Assembly (NCBI GenBank): GCA_965216365.1
Contig: CBDCFT010000003.1
Location: 305,017 to 369,016, forward strand
Length of the DNA: 64,000 nt
Origin: CBDCFT01 sp965216365
GTDB lineage: Bacteria > Pseudomonadota > Gammaproteobacteria > Arenicellales > CBDCFT01
Direction of reading: 5' to 3'
The notes beneath the pieces are model-generated. The model was not told the DNA's origin, did no database searches, and saw only the letters and a program-made list of their open reading frames with translations. Made by a program: the position numbers and the translations under genes. Shown here one piece after another: positions 35,169-44,467 of the stretch. Every line of letters starts with the position of its first letter. Within the stretch, counting starts at the first letter, position 1.

Positions 35169-37583
35169 TCAGCCACGCATACGTTCCGCTTTCGGATCGT
35201 ATAACGCGTCAGCCTCAACCGTTGCCTTAACCCGTTCACCTAACAAACCAATTTCAAAAGTCGTGCCTGTTTTGGCGAAGCCCGGGTCGACGTAAGCGAA
35301 CGCAATACTCTTATTCACGGTATGACCGTATGCGCCGCTGGTAACGACACCGATAATTTTGTCGCCATCGTAAACCGGCTCGTTGCCAAGACAGTCTGCA
35401 TCGTTTGTTTCTACTGAACAGTACACGCATTGCAATCTGATTTCGCCGTTTTGCCGTTCCATGACTTTGTCACGCCCGATAAACTCGTGATCCATTTTCA
35501 CAAAGCGCATAATGTCAGCTTCGACTGGTGTGATTTCCGTAGTGAGTTCCGCGCCCCAGGCTTTGAACGCTTTTTCCATGCGCATGGAGTTCATCGCATA
35601 GGAGCCGAAATGACCGATGTCGAATTCCGCGCCCGCTTCGACGATAGCATCGTAAAGTGTTTGCATCTGTTCCATGGGATGATGCAATTCCCAGCCGAGT
35701 TCGCCAACATAAGATACGCGTAATGCTCGACAAGGCACGCCAGCAATATCAATAGTCTGTCCGGTCAGCCAGGGAAATGCGGCATTGGATAAATCCGCGT
35801 TGGTGATCTTGGCCAGCAGGTCGCTTGATCTCGGGCCTTGCACTGCCAACATGCCGTATTGATTGGTGACATCGGTGACCGCAACATCTTCGCCTGCATG
35901 AATATGTTGTTGCATCCAATCCAGATCGTGTTGCTGCGCGATGATGGCGGACAAAACGAAAAAGTGATCGTCCGCCATGCGTGTGATAGTCGCTTCGCCT
36001 TCGATACCGCCGAGGTCGGTCAACATGTGCGCCAGTACAATGCCACCGGATCGTTTGGACATAGTGTTGGCACATAAGCGATTTAAAAACGCTTCGGTGT
36101 CTTTTCCTTTAATGTCGAATTTAGCAAACGCGGTCAAGTCGGCCACACCGACACGTTCGCGCACGGCTTTGCATTCGTTGGCGACAGTAGTAAACGAGTT
36201 GTTGCGCCGAAAGCTGTACTGTTCGTTTTCACCTTCAGTCGAGAACCACTTGGGTCGCTCCCAGCCATACACCTCGGCGTTGATCGCACCTAAATTATTA
36301 AGCTTGTCGTAAACCGGTGTTGTGTTTACGGGACGCCCAGCGTCATGGTACTCGCCCGGATAATGCACCGCGTACATGTGTTCGTATTCATCGATTGACG
36401 TTTCGACCAGGTACTCGTCAGTCAACTGGTTCGAATATCGCCGCGGATCCAGTTCACGCACATTGATTTCGGTTTGACCATGCACCATCCATTGTGCGAG
36501 GTATTTGCCCGCGCCGGGACCCTGGGTAATTCCGATAGACGCGCCACAACACATCCAGTAATTTTTCAACCCACCGGCGGGACCGAGCAAAAAACCACCA
36601 TCTGGTGTATGCGTAATCGGTCCACTGACAATGCGTTTAATGCCTGCTTCGGCGAATGCCGGAATGCGTTGCATGACTTTTTCCAGATGTGGCTCCAGTC
36701 GATCCAGTTCCGGTTCCAGCAGTTCCATGTCAAATCCCCAGTCGATCCCGTCCAGACCCCAGGCTTGCGCCTGTTGGGTTTCGTAGGGGCCGATAATGAG
36801 GCCGCGTTGTTCCTGTCGGTAGTAACACGATGAAAGCGGGTCGCGGATCACCGGCAGTTCTTTATCGAGTGCCTCGACTTCCGCGATGGGTTCCGTCACC
36901 AGATATTGATGCACCATGTTGACTATGGGTACATGCAAGCCGACCCATGCGCCGACCTGGGGTGCAAAACTTCCGCAGGCATTAACAATATGCTCGCAAG
37001 TAATCGTGCCCTTGTCAGTGATGACTTCCCATTCGCCGGAAGGCAATTGTTTGGTATCGGTAATGCGTGTGTGGCGATAAATCTCCGCGCCACCATTGCG
37101 TGCACCAACGGCCATGGCGTTAGTGCTGCTGGCAGGGTCGGTGTGACCATCGTTGGGCGTGTAGGCGCCAAGCAGCACGCCATCCATATCCATAAACGGG
37201 GCGTGGTCAAGAATTTCGCTGGGGCCGATCAAATGGCATTCGGCGCCGACTTGATCGAGCACGCCTTTTACATAATGAAACCAATCGACTTCGTCTTGGC
37301 ATGTTGCCAGACGAATAGCGCCACAGCCATGCCAACCGGTAGCTTGACCGGTTTCAGCTTCCAGTGATGCGTATAACTCGGAGCCATACAAATGCACTTT
37401 GGCCATATTCAGGCTGCCGATAAAGTGCGGAATTAAACCGGCAGCATGCCAGGTCGAGCCGGAGGTTAACTCGCCTTTTTCCACCAGTACGACATCACTC
37501 CAGCCTTCTTTGACCAGATGATATAAAAGGCCGACGCCCATTGCGCCACCACCCATTACCACGACACGGGCGTGTGATTTCAT
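35169..37583 (-). CDS. GcvT-fused FAD dehydrogenase of the dimethylglycine/sarcosine dehydrogenase family
   Basis: 804 aa. The N-terminal Rossmann motif GGGAMG is at residues 11-16; SGSTWHAAGL at 41-50 places H46 where DMGDH-type enzymes attach FAD covalently. Residues up to about 430 form the DAO domain, and the rest is an aminomethyltransferase (GcvT) fold that receives the released one-carbon unit on tetrahydrofolate. Expected reaction: oxidative demethylation of an N-methyl compound, giving methylene-THF. It is the last gene of the 35.2-41 kb operon and 190 bp downstream of the aldolase gene, with a REP-like repeat between. Confidence 0.9.
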   Translation of the reverse strand: MKSHARVVVMGGGAMGVGLLYHLVKEGWSDVVLVEKGELTSGSTWHAAGLIPHFIGSLNMAKVHLYGSELYASLEAETGQATGWHGCGAIRLATCQDEVDWFHYVKGVLDQVGAECHLIGPSEILDHAPFMDMDGVLLGAYTPNDGHTDPASSTNAMAVGARNGGAEIYRHTRITDTKQLPSGEWEVITDKGTITCEHIVNACGSFAPQVGAWVGLHVPIVNMVHQYLVTEPIAEVEALDKELPVIRDPLSSCYYRQEQRGLIIGPYETQQAQAWGLDGIDWGFDMELLEPELDRLEPHLEKVMQRIPAFAEAGIKRIVSGPITHTPDGGFLLGPAGGLKNYWMCCGASIGITQGPGAGKYLAQWMVHGQTEINVRELDPRRYSNQLTDEYLVETSIDEYEHMYAVHYPGEYHDAGRPVNTTPVYDKLNNLGAINAEVYGWERPKWFSTEGENEQYSFRRNNSFTTVANECKAVRERVGVADLTAFAKFDIKGKDTEAFLNRLCANTMSKRSGGIVLAHMLTDLGGIEGEATITRMADDHFFVLSAIIAQQHDLDWMQQHIHAGEDVAVTDVTNQYGMLAVQGPRSSDLLAKITNADLSNAAFPWLTGQTIDIAGVPCRALRVSYVGELGWELHHPMEQMQTLYDAIVEAGAEFDIGHFGSYAMNSMRMEKAFKAWGAELTTEITPVEADIMRFVKMDHEFIGRDKVMERQNGEIRLQCVYCSVETNDADCLGNEPVYDGDKIIGVVTSGAYGHTVNKSIAFAYVDPGFAKTGTTFEIGLLGERVKATVEADALYDPKAERMRG

Positions 37584-37645
37584 AGTTTGTTCTCGAAGTT
37601 TGTTAAAAAGGTTGATGTGTTGGCGCAGGTGTCCAACGTTCTTTC

Positions 37646-37666
37646 GCGAGCAAGCTCGCTCCTACA
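37646..37666. repeat. REP-like palindromic repeat
   Basis: gcgagcaagctcgctcctaca is the canonical REP core, with arms gcgagc and gctcgc. It lies in the 193-bp gap between the aldolase gene and the GcvT-dehydrogenase gene, where it may end or stabilise transcripts. Confidence 0.75.
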
Positions 37667-37776
37667 ATTTAAAAAATATCAAGGCTAATCTAATTTCAAT
37701 GTATAAGTATTTACTTGTCTCAAATTTAACCAAAAATCTATTTCAAAACAGCCGAGTGCAGATGTTTGGGGAGAAT

Positions 37777-38532
37777 TTACTCCTTATACGACGGATCGGT
37801 GTCGTCCAGCAGGCGCAACAAAGCAGACCATTCGTATTTGCCCGGTGCGAATTTATGATGTTGCCGGGCCGCATGTTCCATTACGCTTTCGCTGGGCAGC
37901 GATAACTTAGCGCCGGTGGACATCACGTCGATTTGTGTTTTGCAGGCTTGCTCAAGATAAAACATCGATACAAAAGCCTGCGCGACGTTCTCTCCGGTTG
38001 TAATCAAACCATGATTACGCAGAATCAAGGCGTTGTGTTCGCCCAGACTTTTCGCCAGGCGCGTGCTTTCGTCCGGGTCGTCGGAAATACCTTCGTAGTC
38101 ATGGTAAGCAATTCGATTGTGAAACATGAAAGCGCCTTGCATTACCGGCAACAAACCGCATTCCAGCGCCGATACCGCCAGTCCGCCGCGACTATGCGAG
38201 TGCATGACGCAGTTAATATCCGGTCGTTCAACGTAAATGCCATGATGAATGACATAGGCCGTCACGTTAATGTCCTTCGGGCCATCCAGCACTTCACCCG
38301 CCTGATTTATGGTCACCAGATTGGAAGCGGTAATTTCATCGAAGCGCAGCCCGAAACGATTGATTAAAAAATTTTCTGTTTCCGGAACACGCGCGCTAAT
38401 GTGATTCCAGACAATCTCATCGAAGCCGAAGCGTGCAGCCAGTCGATGACAGGCGGCGAGGTCGACTCGAGTTTGCCATTCTTGTTCGCTGAAACGTGTG
38501 CGATTGGAAATATCAGTTGCGGCGGTACTCAT
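37777..38532 (-). CDS. Class II aldolase/adducin family protein
   Basis: 251 aa. The fold marks are NHISARVPETENFLIN (near 41), the zinc-site pair MHSHS (near 110) and RNHGLITTGENV (near 170). Family members carry out zinc-dependent aldol cleavage or decarboxylation of small hydroxyacids or phosphosugars; in some, such as 4-hydroxy-2-oxovalerate-like enzymes, the substrate is unphosphorylated. It lies between the HD-domain oxygenase and the GcvT-dehydrogenase in the operon, which suggests that it handles a product of the oxygenases. Confidence 0.9.
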   Translation of the reverse strand: MSTAATDISNRTRFSEQEWQTRVDLAACHRLAARFGFDEIVWNHISARVPETENFLINRFGLRFDEITASNLVTINQAGEVLDGPKDINVTAYVIHHGIYVERPDINCVMHSHSRGGLAVSALECGLLPVMQGAFMFHNRIAYHDYEGISDDPDESTRLAKSLGEHNALILRNHGLITTGENVAQAFVSMFYLEQACKTQIDVMSTGAKLSLPSESVMEHAARQHHKFAPGKYEWSALLRLLDDTDPSYKE

Positions 38533-38570
38533 ATTCGATCTCCTGAATCGTTTTCTATCGGATTATTACT

Positions 38571-39158
38571 TTATGCGACTTGGGCAAGGCTTTGTTCTGA
38601 CGTCTCGCTGAATTTTGGCTCGCGGGTAAAAACTCGATTTACCATCGGTTCAAAAAACTCCAGTGGCAACGATTCAAAGTCCGGATCAAAACAATTTTGA
38701 TCGTAAATTTCGCAAAAACGTGCAGTGTCCGCGTAATGTGGATGATCTTTAAAACGGTCGCGCGCGTTGCGGTCATTGCCAAAATGATGCGCATAGTAAT
38801 ACATCTGGAAAATACCGTGATGTTTGATTATCCAATACGTTTTCTTCGATACATAAGGACGTAGAATGCTGGCGGCCAGTTCGCTGTGCGCTAACGGTGC
38901 CAGTGTGTCGCCGATGTCATGCACCAATGCGGCAACCACCATTTCCTCATCCTCGCCATTACGATACGCGCGGGTCGCCGATTGCAACGAGTGTTCCAGA
39001 CGACTGACTTTGTAGCCACCGAAAGAACCGTCCAGTTGCCGCAACGCATCCATGATGCGATCAGGCAACGAATCGATAAACAGCTGCTCCTGTTGGTGAA
39101 GAAACTCGTAGTCTTCCTTGGTGCCGTCCGCCATATTGATGAAGCTTACAGTTTGCAT
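38571..39158 (-). CDS. HD-domain protein related to PhnZ-type di-iron oxygenases
   Basis: 195 aa. The iron-site residues follow the PhnZ pattern: H56 (in LEHSLQ), H80-D81 (VHDIGD), H91, H113/H114 and D153 (EIYD). The HSLQ helix is the PhnZ-class mark rather than that of phosphohydrolases. PhnZ cleaves the C-P bond of a hydroxylated aminoethylphosphonate in partnership with the Fe/2-oxoglutarate enzyme PhnY; here two PhyH-type enzymes directly precede it. At the PhnZ substrate-pair positions (Y24, E27 as I recall) this protein has F46 and Y49, so the substrate probably differs. No membrane segments. Confidence 0.8.
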   Translation of the reverse strand: MQTVSFINMADGTKEDYEFLHQQEQLFIDSLPDRIMDALRQLDGSFGGYKVSRLEHSLQSATRAYRNGEDEEMVVAALVHDIGDTLAPLAHSELAASILRPYVSKKTYWIIKHHGIFQMYYYAHHFGNDRNARDRFKDHPHYADTARFCEIYDQNCFDPDFESLPLEFFEPMVNRVFTREPKFSETSEQSLAQVA

Positions 39159-39216
39159 TTTTTCTGTCCTCGGATAATCCGGTGTAATGATAGTGTAAGT
39201 CGAATTGTCCTGCTTG

Positions 39217-40077
39217 TCAGGCTATCTCCTCAAATCGGACGTGGGCGCTTGCAGCGCGCTCGTCGTATGCGCCTAAACCGCTTTGGCTTTGAATGAATTT
39301 CTTATACGCGGCGATGGAGTCGGCATCGAAATCCGCTTTGGGTCGTGGTTCCAGCTCGAAATGTCCGCGATCCAGTCCGCGTACCAGTGTCGCGGAGTCT
39401 TCGACATCAGGAATGGTTTGCCGCACATCCGCTGCGAAATAATTGATTGAAAGTCCGATGCGCGGGCGCGAAGACGTGTTACCGACCGAGCCGTGTAACA
39501 AACGCGAATGATGAATCGACATCTCTCCCGGTTCGAGTTCGACATGTTGAATGTGCTTTTCTTCATCCGAGCTAAGTATAACTTCCTGATCGCCGGCTAG
39601 CATGTTGCCACTGCCGGGATTGAATTCGTGATTGCGCATCCCCGAGTTGTGCGTTCCGGGCACGAAGCACATACAACCGTTGTCCGGCTTCGCGTCCGTT
39701 AATGCCAGCCATGCAGTCACGACTTTATCGCCAGGTTCCAATCCCCAATAAGTAATGTCCTGGTGCCAGCCGACGAATCCTGTGTTGTTCGGCTCTTTGG
39801 CGAAGAAGGTCGCAGCCCAGCACAGAATATCCGGTCCCAGTAGGCTCTCTACTGCATCCAGAATCCTTGGGTGGCGCATGAGATCGTTTACCCAGGTGGA
39901 AACCAGATAGGATTTCGGTAATTGTTTGGCTGTTGACCAATCCGCCATGCGATCACGTAACGCTTCGTAACGTGGCTGCAACGCGACCGCCTCACTATGC
40001 CCAAGTATCCGGATGGGATAAATAATTCCTTCGCCTTCAAATTGTGCAAGTTGTTCGGTGGATAGAGATTGGGTCAT
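39217..40077 (-). CDS. PhyH-family Fe(II)/2-oxoglutarate dioxygenase, PhnY-like
   Basis: 286 aa from ATG 40077 (the TTG two codons earlier is less likely). Iron ligands H105-Q-D107 and H195 (SRLLHGS) are intact, with R206 as the probable 2-oxoglutarate anchor; keeping the Asp argues against halogenase activity. It is expected to hydroxylate a small substrate, like PhnY. Its start is 6 nt after the stop of the other PhyH gene and it lies 58 bp ahead of the HD-domain gene, which supports a two-step oxidation. Confidence 0.87.
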   Translation of the reverse strand: MTQSLSTEQLAQFEGEGIIYPIRILGHSEAVALQPRYEALRDRMADWSTAKQLPKSYLVSTWVNDLMRHPRILDAVESLLGPDILCWAATFFAKEPNNTGFVGWHQDITYWGLEPGDKVVTAWLALTDAKPDNGCMCFVPGTHNSGMRNHEFNPGSGNMLAGDQEVILSSDEEKHIQHVELEPGEMSIHHSRLLHGSVGNTSSRPRIGLSINYFAADVRQTIPDVEDSATLVRGLDRGHFELEPRPKADFDADSIAAYKKFIQSQSGLGAYDERAASAHVRFEEIA

Positions 40078-40083
40078 GGGCAA

Positions 40084-40995
40084 TTAAACCTTGCGGGCAA
40101 ACGAACGCCCGCGAACATTTCGTTGGTCATCAAAAATGGAGTCGCTGTTTGGCACTCCCGGCAGGGGAATGCGTACCGGCACGGCTTCCTGCCGTGGCGT
40201 CCAGGTAACTTCACCGGTAATGATGCGATTGTTAAATTCGTCCCAATCCGGTTTTTCCACCATTGGCCAGGCGTCGACCGCGGCATAAGACAACAACAAT
40301 AATGGTCGCGTCGTATTTGAATCATTATCGCGCGAACCGTGCACCGTGCGAACATGGTGAATCGTAATGGAGCCCACTTTGCCGGTCAGTGCGATAGCGC
40401 CGGACAGGTCAATGGTTTCAGAATCAAGATCAATCGCGCCGACAAATACACCGTTATGATGATGGTTGTAAACCGGGCCTTTGTGTGAACCGGGCAATAT
40501 CATGAGCGGCCCATTCTCCAGGTCGCAATCTTCCAGTAAAACGCCGACCGCTAAAATGTCCTGATTGGTATGCGGATAAAACGCCCAGTCCTGGTGCCAT
40601 TCTATAGTGGCTTCACCGCCCGGTGGTTTGAAGTTGAGCTTGGAATGATCGAAACGGATATTGGGTCCGATCAAATCAGCGACGATGCTGACTATCGCAT
40701 CGGAACGCATCAGCCTGTCATAAACTGGATGCTGATCGACAGGATTTTTTATTCGCCGAACGACGGGTGATTCTGCGCAATGACCGTGACCGATGTCATA
40801 AACTTTGTCGCTTTGACTAACGGCGCGTGAATTATCAATAAATTCCGCGGTGACTTTGCGTAACTCATTCAGGCTTTTCTCGTCGACAACGCCTTCCACA
40901 ACAAGATAGCCATGCTCGCGATAGTGTGTGATCTGCTCCGTAGATAAACCGGAGGGTTGTGAATGTGTTGCACCGGATTTCTGTGTCGCTTGCAC
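40084..40995 (-). CDS. Second PhyH-family Fe(II)/2-oxoglutarate dioxygenase
   Basis: 303 aa, only distantly similar to its neighbour. Iron ligands H134-Q-D136 (EWHQDWAFY) and H219 (HVRTVHGS) are visible; an Arg follows as the 2-oxoglutarate binder. GTG at 40995 is the start, supported by ribosome site ggggag 7 nt upstream. It opens the five-gene minus-strand operon. Two different PhyH enzymes in one operon may act on successive methylated or hydroxylated intermediates. Confidence 0.87.
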   Translation of the reverse strand: MQATQKSGATHSQPSGLSTEQITHYREHGYLVVEGVVDEKSLNELRKVTAEFIDNSRAVSQSDKVYDIGHGHCAESPVVRRIKNPVDQHPVYDRLMRSDAIVSIVADLIGPNIRFDHSKLNFKPPGGEATIEWHQDWAFYPHTNQDILAVGVLLEDCDLENGPLMILPGSHKGPVYNHHHNGVFVGAIDLDSETIDLSGAIALTGKVGSITIHHVRTVHGSRDNDSNTTRPLLLLSYAAVDAWPMVEKPDWDEFNNRIITGEVTWTPRQEAVPVRIPLPGVPNSDSIFDDQRNVRGRSFARKV

Positions 40996-41190
40996 CGGCT
41001 GACTCCCCGCTATGTATAAACTGAATCAACGGCAAATTTACTCTTTTTTTTGCGGATGTAAATAGAAAAATGAAGGGAAATGGGAAGTAATCGGGTGATT
41101 TAATCCAATAGCGTTTCTTTAGAGATTTGTCACTCCTGCAACGAGGCAAGAAAATATTTGAAGTGAATTCATGTTTAGGTCTGCTCCTAA

Positions 41191-41269
41191 CCTAGTCATT
41201 CCCGCGATGGCGGGAGAAGCCAGTGCAGGGGGAGTCACGCGCTTGGCGGACCTAGGGACAGAATCCAGC
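41191..41269. repeat. Dispersed CATTCCCGC-type repeat
   Basis: A hairpin tcccgc-gatg-gcggga sits inside the familiar tcattcccgc...aatccagct dispersed element, and cctag occurs near both ends (41191 and 41251). It lies in the gene-free gap 40996-41430 upstream of the dioxygenase operon. It is probably a non-coding mobile repeat. Confidence 0.6.
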
Positions 41270-41430
41270 TAAACAATTACGCTGATACACCGCGCCTGTA
41301 ATAACTAAATTGTAATGCAGTGTTGTCAGTCTTCGGCCAGAATTTCTCTGGTTGGGAGCCGGATAATGCTTACGGTGTTTCGGGGAGACGATATAGTAAA
41401 CTTGTGCTAGTTTGATCAGCTTGTTGAATA

Positions 41431-41643
41431 TTAATGATGCGGCTTATTTAGCGAGTCTTTGCTGTCGATCTTCTTAGGTTGTTTCCCACGCAGCGAAACT
41501 TCTTTACCCATATCCGAGCTGACCTCGTCACGGTAAATCCCATTCAAAGGGTGATTAATGCCTTCAACCAAGTAACAATCCTCAACCGGAGGATGTTCAA
41601 AATCGCGTTTCTTGCTGGTCATTGCCGGTGTGCTCCAATACAT
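41431..41643 (-). CDS. Small hydrophilic hypothetical protein
   Basis: 70 aa, highly charged, with no family recognised. A ribosome site cgagg lies about 8 nt upstream of the ATG. It stands alone between the dioxygenase operon and the DUF6356 gene. No hydrophobic segment is present. Accept with caution; spurious coding is possible. Confidence 0.4.
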   Translation of the reverse strand: MYWSTPAMTSKKRDFEHPPVEDCYLVEGINHPLNGIYRDEVSSDMGKEVSLRGKQPKKIDSKDSLNKPHH

Positions 41644-41670
41644 GTTGATGCCTCGTTCTATCCAAAATTA

Positions 41671-41907
41671 ATGACTATGAAAAAGAAAATGCATAAAGTG
41701 TGCCAGTCATATCGTTGGTACCTTGCGACCATGAAATGGTTCGATTTTGTAGGTTTTTTGAGCGTCCCGGATTACACTGCGCTTTATACAGACTATCTTG
41801 TCGCCAAAAACCGGCGACAAATGACAATTTTCGTCAATGAATTTACAGTTGTTTACAAAACCGAAATCGGCTTTCAGCAATCAGCGTTCAGTCGTGGAGG
41901 ATGGTAG
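41671..41907 (+). other. Doubtful short reading frame in a 417-bp gap
   Basis: A 78-residue frame (start MTMKKKMHKVCQSY) with no ribosome site and no recognised family. The gap 41644-42060 otherwise shows no gene, terminator or clear repeat. Listed to account for the gap rather than as a supported gene. Confidence 0.2.
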
Positions 41908-42060
41908 TAATGGGGAGGCAATGACATTGCGCCGCATGAGGAAGCTATTTTTATCGTTAGATCGAAATTGAATTCGATTTATGAAAGCTCAAGCGGTAGG
42001 TCGGCAATTCCGATAAAATTATGGATGTTATCCGGCGTAATACATTACGCTATCCGCGTG

Positions 42061-42306
42061 CTATTTTCTCCCTGCAGCAAGTCTCTTTACTAAATCACTG
42101 GCGCTTGTTTGAACAAGCCCCGGAATTAATCCATGAACAAAAGGCATTAAGGCGGCTTTGAGGCAGTTGAATCCGTAGCGAAATGCGACGCCTTGATGTT
42201 CAAAATAGGTTTCGTTTGCTTGGGCCAAATGTGATTTGCTGGATTCGATCATGGTTGGAATACTGAAATGTTTAATGTGACCTGGTTGTGCTACCGAAAA
42301 TAACAA
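42061..42306 (-). CDS. DUF6356 family protein
   Basis: 81 aa at most. The core SHLAQANETYFEH...FRYGF...MPFVHGLIPGL (quoted in parts) matches the small DUF6356 proteins that begin with an H-P/V-E-x-Y-x2-H pattern and end in a hydrophobic segment. The function is unknown. The start is uncertain: a TTG at 42306 gives 81 aa, an ATG at 42252 gives 63 aa with the conserved part still included. It lies 16 bp downstream of the broken CocE gene on the same strand. Confidence 0.65.
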   Translation of the reverse strand: MLFSVAQPGHIKHFSIPTMIESSKSHLAQANETYFEHQGVAFRYGFNCLKAALMPFVHGLIPGLVQTSASDLVKRLAAGRK

Positions 42307-42322
42307 TCCGGAAAAGGATACG

Positions 42323-43972
42323 TTACACCAGTTTACGAGCGACGCTACGTTCCCACTCCCTGCTAAACACTTTTTCTGTACCTTCGAACGCCTGCATGTG
42401 CGCCTTTATGTAAAAATTGTTACTGTCAGCCCACATCTCGGTTTTGGTTTCCGTGCGCACGTTCCATTGATCGCGTTCGAACTCCTCCGTCCAATGCGTA
42501 ATAGCGTGGCAACTCAGCGGATCGTTGGTGTTAATGGAATAGGTCTCGCGTGCAGTTTCGCTGTTCACAAGGTCATGTTCCAGGTTTTTATGTTTGCCAA
42601 AGTCATCGATAATTGAAACAGTTGTGACTCCCGATACCAGGTCGTGCGTCACCGTTCGTTGGTTGGATGATTCGCGCAAGGTTTCCTGCTGAAGAGGTGT
42701 GGCCGATTCCGCCGGCAGAAAATTGACATCGTCCTGATTCTGGGGGGTTCGCACAGGAATTTCTAAATGGCTACCGCCACTGTGCAGAGTCAGTGTTCCT
42801 TTTTCGGATGACGACCAGATCATGGGCCAATAGGCGTTTGAAACCGACACGCGTAACTTATGACCGGGCGCGATTCGATAAGCAATATCATCCAACTGAA
42901 TGCGTGCGCGATAATGTTCGCCCGGTATCAATGCTTCCGGGTGTTCGTGACTTTCGCGATGGCACAAATTCAGAATTCCGAAACTGATGCGGGTGGATGC
43001 GCCATCCGGCCACACATCGCACAAACGCACGGCAACATTCGCCTGTGGTGTGTCGCTCGACAGTTCCAATTCAACGACTGGTGCGCCGACAATAGTCAAA
43101 TCCTGTTCTAAAAGGTCAGTGTCGAAGGTTAGACCTTTTGCATCCTCGATGCGTTGGTCGTCAGGCCAGTCCGCACCCAGCCACATGATGCAAAATTCTC
43201 CACAGCCGGTGCCGGTGTCTTGCGGTGAATCAATAAGCCAGTATTGATCCGTAGTTTGCGAGTTCGTCAATTTCCTATCATCAAAGAAATAGTGTTGGAA
43301 TGAGATATTCTCGTCGGGCCACTTGTCCATCGCTATCCACCGGCCTTTGCTGACTGCCTGAGTGGTGCCCGGCCGCGTACTGTCCATGACATAGATACGG
43401 TAATTCGGATCGGTTGCAACACCGGTGTCGATATCTTTCAGCCACCGGTCCCACCAACGTAACGCTTCCTGTAAAAAACCGATGCGTGGTTCGGGAACGG
43501 CGAAGTGCGGATATTTGTGCGCCCACGGCCCGATAATGGCTTTACGCGGACATTGCAGGTTTTCCATCATGCGTGGAATGGCGTTGGAATAGGCGTCATA
43601 CCAGCCACCGACGGCTAACACTGCCGCTTCTATGTCGTCGTAGTCTTCGCAGATGGAGCCGTGTTTCCAGAAGCCATCGCGATGCTGGTGTTGCAGCCAG
43701 TTGTCCACCAGCAACGGTGTATTTTCCAGCCGTTCCAACCACATTTCGCGCCAGCGTTCAGTCGATAGCAATGGGTCGGGTGGGCGCGACGAGTAGGAAA
43801 ACATGGTCGAAGCCCAGCCCAGGTTTTCCATTAACAACGCGCCGCCTTTGAAATGAATATCGTCCGCGTAACGGTCGTCGGTTGAGCACAGCGTGATAAT
43901 CGCCTTTAGGGGTTCAGGTCTTAGCGCGGCGACCTGCAAGCCGTTAAATCCGCCCCAGGAAATGCCCATCAT
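42323..43972 (-). pseudogene. CocE/NonD-type hydrolase, C-terminal fragment of a frameshifted gene
   Basis: 549 aa. It begins just before the serine nucleophile elbow GISWGG (residues 3-8) and runs through the rest of the alpha/beta hydrolase domain and the C-terminal jelly-roll X-Pro dipeptidyl-peptidase domain. The normal protein is about 670 aa, so the N-terminal 120 residues are in the other frame at 43969-44340. The reading can be restored by removing one base at 43979 and one at 44013, giving EWLAQQNWCTGRVGMMG. The break is a pseudogene or a sequencing error. Substrates of the family include cocaine, glutaryl-7-aminocephalosporanic acid and prolyl dipeptides. Confidence 0.8.
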
Positions 43973-44340
43973 GCCGACCTCTGCCGGTACACCAATTCTG
44001 TTGTGCCAGCCAGTTCGATGACGGCTATTGCACCGTCATCCAGTTCCTGTTGCAGGTATTCGTCGTGCATCAACCCCTCCGAGTCGCCGTTGCCGCGCAT
44101 GTCGACGCGCACGCACGCATAACCGTGGCCAGCAAAGTAGGGATGCGTCAACGTATCGCGAACCGCCGTGCCTTCGCGTTTGCGGTAAGGCAGGTACTCG
44201 AGAATGGCAGGTACGGGATTTGATTCGGCATCATCCGGCATCCAGATGCGTGCGGCCAGTTCGCAACCGTCCGGCATGGCAATCATGGTGTTTTCTATTT
44301 CGCGAACGGTGCACGGAAATTCAGTAATTATTTTAGTCAT
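43969..44340 (-). pseudogene. CocE/NonD-type hydrolase, N-terminal fragment
   Basis: 123 aa with the family start (GCELAARIWMPDDA) and the strand LEYLPYRKREG, then VRVDMRGNGDSEG. After GAIAVIE the frame leaves the homologous course and ends at TGA 43969. The next expected residues appear one frame away (WLAQQNWCTG), then the main fragment resumes in the third frame. See the partner entry at 42323-43972. The protein is truncated before the catalytic serine, so it cannot act alone. Confidence 0.8.
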
Positions 44341-44467
44341 TGTCTATCTTGATCTTGTAAAAACCGAAGGTGATATTTACCTAAACTTTACACGAAAGCG
44401 GGCCAAATCAGCATACACTTGTGGGCATTAGATTAGTGAATATTTTAGACGTCAACGGGAGAACATC

